From NCBI GenBank assembly GCA_946408315.1, contig CAMJRV010000050.1:1-10456 (forward strand): a stretch of DNA of 10,456 nt, read 5' to 3'. The position numbers and the translations under genes were made by a program. Origin of the DNA: an uncultured Bacillota bacterium. Its GTDB lineage: Bacteria > Bacillota > Clostridia > Peptostreptococcales > Anaerovoracaceae. Below, one piece after another: positions 5,966 to 10,456 of this stretch; position 1 is the stretch's first letter; each line of letters starts with the position of its first letter. Under the pieces are notes generated by a model. It ran no database searches and was not told the origin of the DNA. It saw nothing but the letters and a program-made list of their open reading frames with translations.

Positions 5966-7594
5966 TTACTTTAAATATTGTTTCGCATTCTCGATAATCT
6001 CATCATATATTCCAAGCATTTTTGCTATATTTAACGCATCTTTCGGTATTTCCTCATCGTTCTCCGCGTGGTAGAGCCGGTAATCCATGTATTTTTGAAT
6101 GATCTCGATCCGCTCTCTGCGGTTTGCGTAGCGAAGCTCCTTTTCCAGCTTGCCGAAATCCGCATCCGCCAGACCTCTTACCTGCATGTTTTTGATCCCC
6201 TCTCCCACCGTAACGCTGTCAAAATGGGTGGTGATCAGGCTGATGTATGATCTTGCCTTGAGATAGGCCACCAGGCTTTTGGTCAGGGCCAGCCCCTCAA
6301 CGGGGTTTGTGCCGCTTGCGATCTCATCGATCAGGAGCAGCGATCGATCCTTGCTCTGATCCAGAATTTCCTTGAGCTCTTCCATTTCGCTTCCGAAGCT
6401 GGAAAGTCCTCTCTGCACGGATTGACTGTCTCCGATGAGAATATGAATATAATTGGAAAGACCGACTTTGGCAGCGGTGCATGGAACGAAAAATCCGTAC
6501 TGAGTCAGCATGGCGACCAGACCGACCAGCTTCAGCGACACGGTCTTTCCGCCCATATTGGCTCCCGTAATGCAGGTCACCCCATCCCGGAGCATGATGC
6601 TCACAGGACAATATGGCTTGCTTTTCTGATTCAGGATTTCCTCCACAACAAGATGCCGCCCCTCTTCAATTTCAATCACATGCTCTTTCAGCAGCTGCGG
6701 CTTGACGCAGTTGTGACGCTTGGCATAGATCGCCTTTGAGAGAGTGAAATCCAACTCTCCTATTTTATCGCAGTTTTTCAGCAGAATTTCACTGAACCGG
6801 TAGACTTCCTTCGACAGCTCTTCCTGGATTCTCAGCTCCTCTTCCTCGATGCTCTCGCTGAGCCGGTCCATTTCCCGAATCAGTTCGTCTACTTCCTCCG
6901 TATTTTTCAGTACAAAGGTGACGGAAAGATAATCTTCGTCCCCAAGCGTCAATTCAGGAATTTCCTTGATGATCCTGACCAGTTCCTTATTTGACTTGGA
7001 AACGCAATAATCAAATTTCGGGGTCAGTGCGATCCCGTACCGGGTTTCGATCTGCTGTTTGATCGCTTTCTGTTCTCTTCTTACGCTGAGTTCCAGCTCC
7101 CGCTTCCTTTTCCGGAAGCCTGCCAGCTTTTCGGAAAAATCGTCGTAAATATAGAAGGTGTTCATCCTGTCTTTTCTTGGGTCCAGAATATCCAGAAGCT
7201 CCACGGTATCGACAAGTATAAACTCTTCCGACAATTGATGTCCTGCGGTTTCAAGAAGCTCGATGACCCGCTTCATCTTCAGAAGGAGGCTCTTGATCTC
7301 AAAGAGCTCCACCACGGAAAGCGCATTGTTCCGGCTCCGTTCGATCGTAAAGCTGATGTCCTTCATATCCATGAACGTTTCGATGAGCAGTTCCACCGTC
7401 TCGGGCTTCTCGGCCGCAAGGTCAAACAGCTCCGAAAGCTTTTGGAATTCGCCGTTGAGGAGTTCCTCATCGCCGGGCATGAACGGCACGATATCCTTCA
7501 TCCGCTTCTTGCCGAAGGTCGTCATTACGTTTAAGTTCTGCATCACATGGTCAAGGCCCGTTTCTCTTCTCGTTTTTCCATTAGATAGTCTCAC
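5966..7594 (-). CDS. kamC: MutS-like ATPase, probable lysine 5,6-aminomutase reactivation ATPase
   Basis: The 542-residue protein carries a MutS-family ABC ATPase at its C-terminal half. Walker A is GANMGGKT at 344-351, a signature-like segment 'IGDSQSVQRGLSSFGSEMEEL' covers 387-407, Walker B is 'LLLIDEIASGTNP' with Asp423-Glu424, and the H-loop is His457 in 'ITTHFDS'. The N-terminal half is helical and charged (lever/clamp-like, about 85-300). The mismatch-recognition domain of true MutS with its F-x-E motif is missing. Genes of this type sit with kamB between kamA and kamD in lysine fermenters and are annotated as reactivase of the B12 mutase; that role is inferred from context. The start is GTG at 7594, preceded by GGGAGGGG, and overlaps the kamB stop by 14 nt. 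Other possibilities such as DNA repair are unlikely here. Confidence 0.88.
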   Translation of the reverse strand: MRLSNGKTRRETGLDHVMQNLNVMTTFGKKRMKDIVPFMPGDEELLNGEFQKLSELFDLAAEKPETVELLIETFMDMKDISFTIERSRNNALSVVELFEIKSLLLKMKRVIELLETAGHQLSEEFILVDTVELLDILDPRKDRMNTFYIYDDFSEKLAGFRKRKRELELSVRREQKAIKQQIETRYGIALTPKFDYCVSKSNKELVRIIKEIPELTLGDEDYLSVTFVLKNTEEVDELIREMDRLSESIEEEELRIQEELSKEVYRFSEILLKNCDKIGELDFTLSKAIYAKRHNCVKPQLLKEHVIEIEEGRHLVVEEILNQKSKPYCPVSIMLRDGVTCITGANMGGKTVSLKLVGLVAMLTQYGFFVPCTAAKVGLSNYIHILIGDSQSVQRGLSSFGSEMEELKEILDQSKDRSLLLIDEIASGTNPVEGLALTKSLVAYLKARSYISLITTHFDSVTVGEGIKNMQVRGLADADFGKLEKELRYANRRERIEIIQKYMDYRLYHAENDEEIPKDALNIAKMLGIYDEIIENAKQYLK

Positions 7595-8621
7595 TGAAGT
7601 CCCCTCCCATCTTTACATCGATCACAGGAATTTCATCAATCTCGCTTCTCATGGCTTTCAAAAGGGCCTCGTGCTCGAAGGAATAGCCTGCCGGAGCGTG
7701 GGGATTCACCGTCAGCGCCGCAACGGTGATGTTGTCCAGCACCTTTACCGTAAAGCCTTTTTTTCGAAGCTGCTGCCACTGCATGGCGTCGATAAAAATC
7801 TTTGTCGGGTCTTTGAGAATAAATTCAACCTGCTTCATCTTGGCAGGATGGATATCAGAGATCACGCTGGTTGTCAGGGCGCCCGGAATGTAGATGAAGT
7901 CCGTTTCGTCGCCGATGGCTTCGTCCAGGTATTTCCCTGCCGTCAGTCCTGTTTTCAGATCGAGGATCTCTCTCCTGTCTCCCTTGATCAGCATGATCTT
8001 ATCCTGCTCCTCCCCGGAACAGATCAGATCTCTGACGCTTCCTTCCTCCAGTTCGGGAAGCTGATAAAGTCCCACGATGTGGGCTGTCTCTTCCACGACT
8101 TTTTTCATGCTTCTGGAAAGAACCGCGCCTGTAGACAAAATAATGGCGTCCGAAGTGTCGGGAGCCGCGATGGATTTTCTGTCGATGGCTCCATCGATCA
8201 GAACGATTTCCGCTCCATAGGCCAGCATTTCCCTGCACATCTTTTTATGATCCTTTGTGTTGACCGGTCCTGCGATCTGAACATATCCGCTTTCCGCGAC
8301 CCTGCAGAGCATGATTTGCCCCAGAGCTGTGGAATAATTCGTCATGGACAGGATTTCCAGGCCGGCGTCCGCGAGATCATACAGTTTTACAGGAACGGAT
8401 ACGATCGTCCCCGCATCGAGAAAAACTCTGGGCTTGTCTGTTCCTGTTACCAGGTCGGTACTTTCGCCATCTCTACCCGTTGATGTGATCCCTAAGATAA
8501 CGCCGTCATCCATCGCCTCTTCGATCAGATAGTTGAGCGCCGTTGTCTTCCCTGCGTTTTTTGCCATTCCCACGATAGACAGGGTTTTATATTTCTGCTT
8601 CAATTGGCTTAGTAGACCCAT
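7581..8621 (-). CDS. kamB: P-loop protein, probable lysine 5,6-aminomutase reactivation subunit
   Basis: The 346-residue product starts MGLLSQLKQKYKTLSIVGMA and has a P-loop at 18-26 (GMAKNAGKT), so it should bind a nucleotide. Later 'YGAEIVLIDGAIDRKS' looks like a Walker-B-like strand ending in Asp. No membrane segment or B12 motif is seen. It lies directly before the MutS-like kamC with a 14-nt overlap. This pair is conserved in lysine-fermentation clusters and is annotated as lysine 5,6-aminomutase reactivase. The rationale is that B12 mutases inactivate during turnover and need ATP-driven cofactor exchange. The biochemical role is inferred. I chose the ATG at 8621 because AAGGAG lies 6 nt upstream; the open frame extends to 8717, but that extension runs through a GC-rich hairpin and is not protein-like. 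Confidence 0.85.
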   Translation of the reverse strand: MGLLSQLKQKYKTLSIVGMAKNAGKTTALNYLIEEAMDDGVILGITSTGRDGESTDLVTGTDKPRVFLDAGTIVSVPVKLYDLADAGLEILSMTNYSTALGQIMLCRVAESGYVQIAGPVNTKDHKKMCREMLAYGAEIVLIDGAIDRKSIAAPDTSDAIILSTGAVLSRSMKKVVEETAHIVGLYQLPELEEGSVRDLICSGEEQDKIMLIKGDRREILDLKTGLTAGKYLDEAIGDETDFIYIPGALTTSVISDIHPAKMKQVEFILKDPTKIFIDAMQWQQLRKKGFTVKVLDNITVAALTVNPHAPAGYSFEHEALLKAMRSEIDEIPVIDVKMGGDFSETI

Positions 8622-8661
8622 GATTTTCTCCTTGCAGATTCTCTCCACAAACATAAAAGTG

Positions 8662-8715
8662 GCTGCGCTGTGACGAGGGCGTCCCCCGGAAGGGGACACA
8701 CCCGGCAGGCGCAGC
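8662..8715. other. Structured hairpin in the kamA-kamB gap
   Basis: On the transcript, GCTGCGC and GCGCAGC (8662-8668/8709-8715) form an outer 7-bp stem. GTCCCC/GGGGAC (8681-8686/8692-8697) form an inner stem with a 5-nt loop, and GGG/CCC (8677-8679/8701-8703) can pair between them. After the outer stem the minus strand reads CACTTTTATG, which is only a weak U-run. It may act as an attenuator, a processing site, or an mRNA stabiliser setting kamA expression above kamB. Confidence 0.5.
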
Positions 8716-8728
8716 ATGGTTATTTATT

Positions 8729-9994
8729 TTATTTGTGCTTGTTTCTCTCGTGTCTGAGCAGATGCTGAGGCTCCATCGACATTCTTTCCCCGTTGAGCAG
8801 TCCTGCAACGCCTTCGTAATGATACTTTTTCTTGCCCGTGCAGTAATCGCAGGTGCATTCCAGTTTCGGAAGGTCGGTCGGCTCGGTGTATGTCGTGATA
8901 ACGCCCTCGTAGTTTCTCAGAACGACCTTTTCAGGCGACTGGGAAATCATGTACTGAGGCATTACCGGAATCTTTCCGCCGCCGCCGGGAGCGTCTACTA
9001 CGAAAGTAGGAACCGCATATCCGGAGGTGTGGCCTCTCAGGCCCTCGATGATGTTGATTCCGGCTGCAACGGAGGTTCTGAAATGCTCGATTCCCAGGGA
9101 GAGGTCGCACTGGTAAATGTAGTACGGTCTTACTCTGTTTCTGACCAGCTCATGAACCAGGTCTCTCATGATATGAGGACAATCGTTGACGCCTCTGAGC
9201 AGTACGGACTGGTTTCCGAGCGGAATTCCCGCATCCGCAAGTTTTTTCAGAGCTTCCACCGCTTCGGGAGTCATTTCCTTCGGGTGGTTGAAATGGGTAT
9301 TCAGCCAGATCGGATGATACTTCTTGATCATATTGACCAGGTCGTCGGTAATTCTCTGGGGCATAACGACCGGAGTTCTTGATCCGAGTCTTACGATCTG
9401 TACGTGAGGAATCTTTCTCAGCTCGCTGAAGATGTATTCCAATACGTCGTCATCTACCAGGAGGCAGTCGCCGCCGGAGAGCAGTACGTCTCTTACGACG
9501 GGATTCTTTCTGATATATTCGATACATTTATTGATGTCGTCCATGCTTCTTGCACCGTCGGTTTCGCCCGCCAGTCTTCTTCTGGTACAGTGCCTGCAGT
9601 ACATGGAACATTGGTCCGTAATCAGGAATAAAACTCTGTCTGGATATCTGTGGGTCAATCCAGGGGCCGGAGAGTCCTCATCCTCATGAAGCGGGTCGAG
9701 CATGTCGGCTTCGCTTCTGTGAGTTTCCGCGATCACCGGAACCGCCTGCATTCTTACGGGACATCTTGGATCGTCTGCGTCCATCAAAGATGCATAGTAA
9801 GGAGTGATTCCGAGACGGAAGCTTTTCACTACTTCTCCGATGTTGGACTCTTCTTCAGGAGTAAGGTTGATAATTTTCTTTAACTGTTCAACATCGGTAA
9901 TTCTGTTGGCAACCTGCCATTTCCAGTCATTCCACTCAGCATCGGAAACGTTCTTCCATGCTTCGATGTCTTTCCAATTTCTTCTCTCTGACAT
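8729..9994 (-). CDS. kamA: L-lysine 2,3-aminomutase
   Basis: This 421-residue radical-SAM, PLP-dependent enzyme turns L-lysine into L-beta-lysine, the first step of lysine fermentation. The iron-sulfur cluster motif is C129-S-M-Y-C133-R-H-C136. The PLP lysine is Lys341 in 'DAPGGGGKIPV'. Asp297 ('YQCDLSLG') and Asp334 match the residues that bind the substrate's distal amino group in the Clostridium subterminale enzyme, at a constant +4 offset. Cys272 and the C-terminal 'ECTCDYC' (Cys380, 382, 385) match the zinc site that links dimers. The conserved 'LLSGGDCLL' and 'HFNHPKEMTPEA' are also present. Length agrees with the family (416). The Asp pair argues for a fermentation-type 2,3-aminomutase rather than the EpmB type that modifies elongation factor P. 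The ATG at 9994 follows AAGGAAAATCG. Confidence 0.97.
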   Translation of the reverse strand: MSERRNWKDIEAWKNVSDAEWNDWKWQVANRITDVEQLKKIINLTPEEESNIGEVVKSFRLGITPYYASLMDADDPRCPVRMQAVPVIAETHRSEADMLDPLHEDEDSPAPGLTHRYPDRVLFLITDQCSMYCRHCTRRRLAGETDGARSMDDINKCIEYIRKNPVVRDVLLSGGDCLLVDDDVLEYIFSELRKIPHVQIVRLGSRTPVVMPQRITDDLVNMIKKYHPIWLNTHFNHPKEMTPEAVEALKKLADAGIPLGNQSVLLRGVNDCPHIMRDLVHELVRNRVRPYYIYQCDLSLGIEHFRTSVAAGINIIEGLRGHTSGYAVPTFVVDAPGGGGKIPVMPQYMISQSPEKVVLRNYEGVITTYTEPTDLPKLECTCDYCTGKKKYHYEGVAGLLNGERMSMEPQHLLRHERNKHK

Positions 9995-10028
9995 TCGATT
10001 TTCCTTCTTTCTGAATGATAAATTGGTT

Positions 10029-10067
10029 TTATTTGATATCGTTCTTAGCCTCGGTTGACAAAGTCAA
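10029..10067 (-). CDS. Possible 12-codon leader ORF ahead of kamA (speculative)
   Basis: On the minus strand a perfect AGGAGG (10075-10080) is followed 7 nt later by TTG at 10067 and an open frame MTLSTEAKNDIK ending in TAA at 10029. The start lies inside the hairpin 10048-10074. Two of the 12 codons are lysine. No longer reading frame uses this strong SD. It could be a leader peptide that opens or closes the hairpin, or the SD could be fortuitous. Confidence 0.15.
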   Translation of the reverse strand: MTLSTEAKNDIK

Positions 10068-10074
10068 CCGAGGC
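10048..10074. other. Perfect 12-bp hairpin upstream of kamA
   Basis: GCCTCGGTTGAC (10048-10059) pairs perfectly with GTCAACCGAGGC (10063-10074) around a 3-nt loop, 54 bp ahead of the kamA start. Neither strand has a U-run after the stem, so a simple terminator is unlikely. In the transcript the AGGAGG sequence is directly adjacent on its 5' side. A role as 5' stabiliser, processing site, or regulator-binding dyad is possible. Confidence 0.7.
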
Positions 10075-10178
10075 CCTCCTTAGATTAAATAAAGTTTTAC
10101 TTCCCTGCCGAGTGCAGAGAAATTTGCTCCTTAACCGGAACAAACGCCGGGAGATTTCCCGAAAACGCAAAGCGCAGT

Positions 10179-10282
10179 AAAATTTGTCCCACAGCTAGGC
10201 GCACGACTGTGTAAGAGCGGAGCGTACTTCCCGTACGCGAGCACCGAACGCAGGGAGTGCGGCAACGCTGTGAGCAAATTTA
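10179..10282. repeat. Small element with terminal inverted repeats between kdd and kamA
   Basis: AAATTTGTCCCACAGC (10180-10195) and GCTGTGAGCAAATTT (10267-10281) are near-perfect inverted ends of a roughly 104-bp GC-rich, non-coding stretch. Inside are a GCGTAC/GTACGC hairpin with a 5-nt loop (near 10222-10238) and a CACAG/CTGTG pairing near the left end. A further AAATTTGCTC (10120-10129) lies outside. The architecture suggests a MITE- or REP-like dispersed repeat. No transposase or convincing ORF is present. Whether it is repeated in the genome cannot be seen here. Confidence 0.5.
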
Positions 10283-10295
10283 ACAAGCTTTTTCC

Positions 10296-10456
10296 TTATG
10301 CGTACATTTCAGCGAAAAGATTCTTCAGAGCTTCGCACTCTCTCAGTACCTGGAGGGAGATTGCAGCATGTCCTTTGCAGTATCCGTTTCCTACGATCAT
10401 GTTGACGTCTTTTCCTACGCCTTCTGCTCCTAAGGCAGCCTTTGTGAAGCTGGTCG
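10296..10456 (-). CDS. kdd: L-erythro-3,5-diaminohexanoate dehydrogenase, C-terminal end (runs off the right edge)
   Basis: The last 52 codons of a minus-strand gene are visible; I read them directly because the start is outside the window. The peptide TSFTKAALGAEGVGKDVNMI, then 'VGNGYCKGHAAISLQVLREC' and 'EALKNLFAEMYA', ending in TAA, matches the C-terminus of Kdd as I know it. Kdd oxidatively deaminates 3,5-diaminohexanoate, using NAD(P)+, to 5-amino-3-oxohexanoate, the step right after the 5,6-aminomutase. Its location immediately upstream of kamA fits. The NAD-binding domain lies outside the window, so the call rests on a short tail plus context. Confidence 0.8.
   Translation of the reverse strand, partial: TSFTKAALGAEGVGKDVNMIVGNGYCKGHAAISLQVLRECEALKNLFAEMYA

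Larger units (their letters stand above)
9995..10295. other. 301-bp gap between kdd and kamA without a supported gene
   Basis: The stretch contains the inverted-repeat element (10179-10282), the hairpin at 10048-10074, a small GGGA/TCCC dyad near 10150-10160, and the kamA ribosome binding site. I found no clear sigma-A promoter, lysine-riboswitch core or B12 box on the minus strand, so kamA may be read through from kdd or from a promoter I cannot recognise. Confidence 0.5.

Noticed and set aside
5966..7594. Annotation of the MutS-like protein as a mismatch-repair or MutS2 protein
   Set aside because: It lacks the N-terminal mismatch-recognition domain and a C-terminal Smr domain, and it overlaps kamB in a lysine-fermentation operon.
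7263..8483. Long plus-strand open frame (406 codons) opposite kamB/kamC
   Set aside because: It is antisense to two well-supported genes, its translation has no recognisable domain, and no good ribosome binding site precedes it. It is a by-product of codon bias on the other strand.
8622..8717. Longer N-terminus for KamB from an ATG at 8717
   Set aside because: The extra segment crosses a GC-rich hairpin, and a good SD sits right before the ATG at 8621, where family similarity begins.
10048..10074. Hairpin upstream of kamA as an intrinsic terminator of kdd
   Set aside because: There is no U-run after the stem on either strand.
9995..10295. Lysine riboswitch or cobalamin riboswitch ahead of kamA
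   Set aside because: By eye I find neither the L-box conserved core nor a B12 box; a covariance-model search would be decisive.
1..10456. CRISPR array, tRNA, rRNA or insertion-sequence transposase
   Set aside because: No regularly spaced repeats, no tRNA-like cloverleaf and no transposase frame were recognised.

Overview
The window is a piece of an anaerobic Firmicutes chromosome, most likely from the class Clostridia. The evidence is the gene content (the B12- and radical-SAM-dependent lysine-to-butyrate fermentation pathway), strong AGGAGG-type ribosome binding sites, and tight gene overlaps. I cannot name the species. An amino-acid fermenter of the Eubacteriales is the best guess.

From about 10456 down to 2158 the minus strand carries one long lysine-fermentation gene set, in transcription order: the 3' end of kdd (3,5-diaminohexanoate dehydrogenase), kamA (lysine 2,3-aminomutase), kamB and kamC (a P-loop protein and a MutS-like ATPase, believed to service the B12 mutase), kamD and kamE (the two subunits of lysine 5,6-aminomutase), then the A and B subunits of an acetoacetate/butyrate-type CoA-transferase. 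A strong hairpin at 2115-2143 closes the unit. KamA turns L-lysine into beta-lysine, KamDE moves the distal amino group to give 3,5-diaminohexanoate, and Kdd deaminates this oxidatively. The acetoacetate released later by the cleavage enzyme (kce, not in the window) is activated by the CoA-transferase. kce, kal and the rest of kdd probably lie beyond the right edge. Most downstream genes overlap or nearly touch, except for gaps before kamA (301 bp), kamB (107 bp) and kamD (128 bp). All three gaps contain inverted-repeat structure.

The left part (1-2110) is different. A minus-strand AraC-type regulator gene runs off the left edge. It is divergent from a plus-strand gene for a helix-turn-helix protein with a four-helix membrane domain, followed by a PAP2-superfamily membrane protein with degenerate catalytic motifs. 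The divergent intergenic region holds two recognisable promoters, a 16-bp direct repeat at 23-bp spacing and a small palindrome. It converges on the lysine operon at the shared terminator.

The most interesting material is the KamB/KamC pair (a MutS-fold ATPase inside a catabolic operon) and the non-coding structures inside the operon. The latter include a 104-bp element with near-perfect terminal inverted repeats between kdd and kamA, and a perfect 12-bp hairpin next to an SD-like sequence just ahead of kamA. No CRISPR array, tRNA, rRNA or transposase gene was seen.
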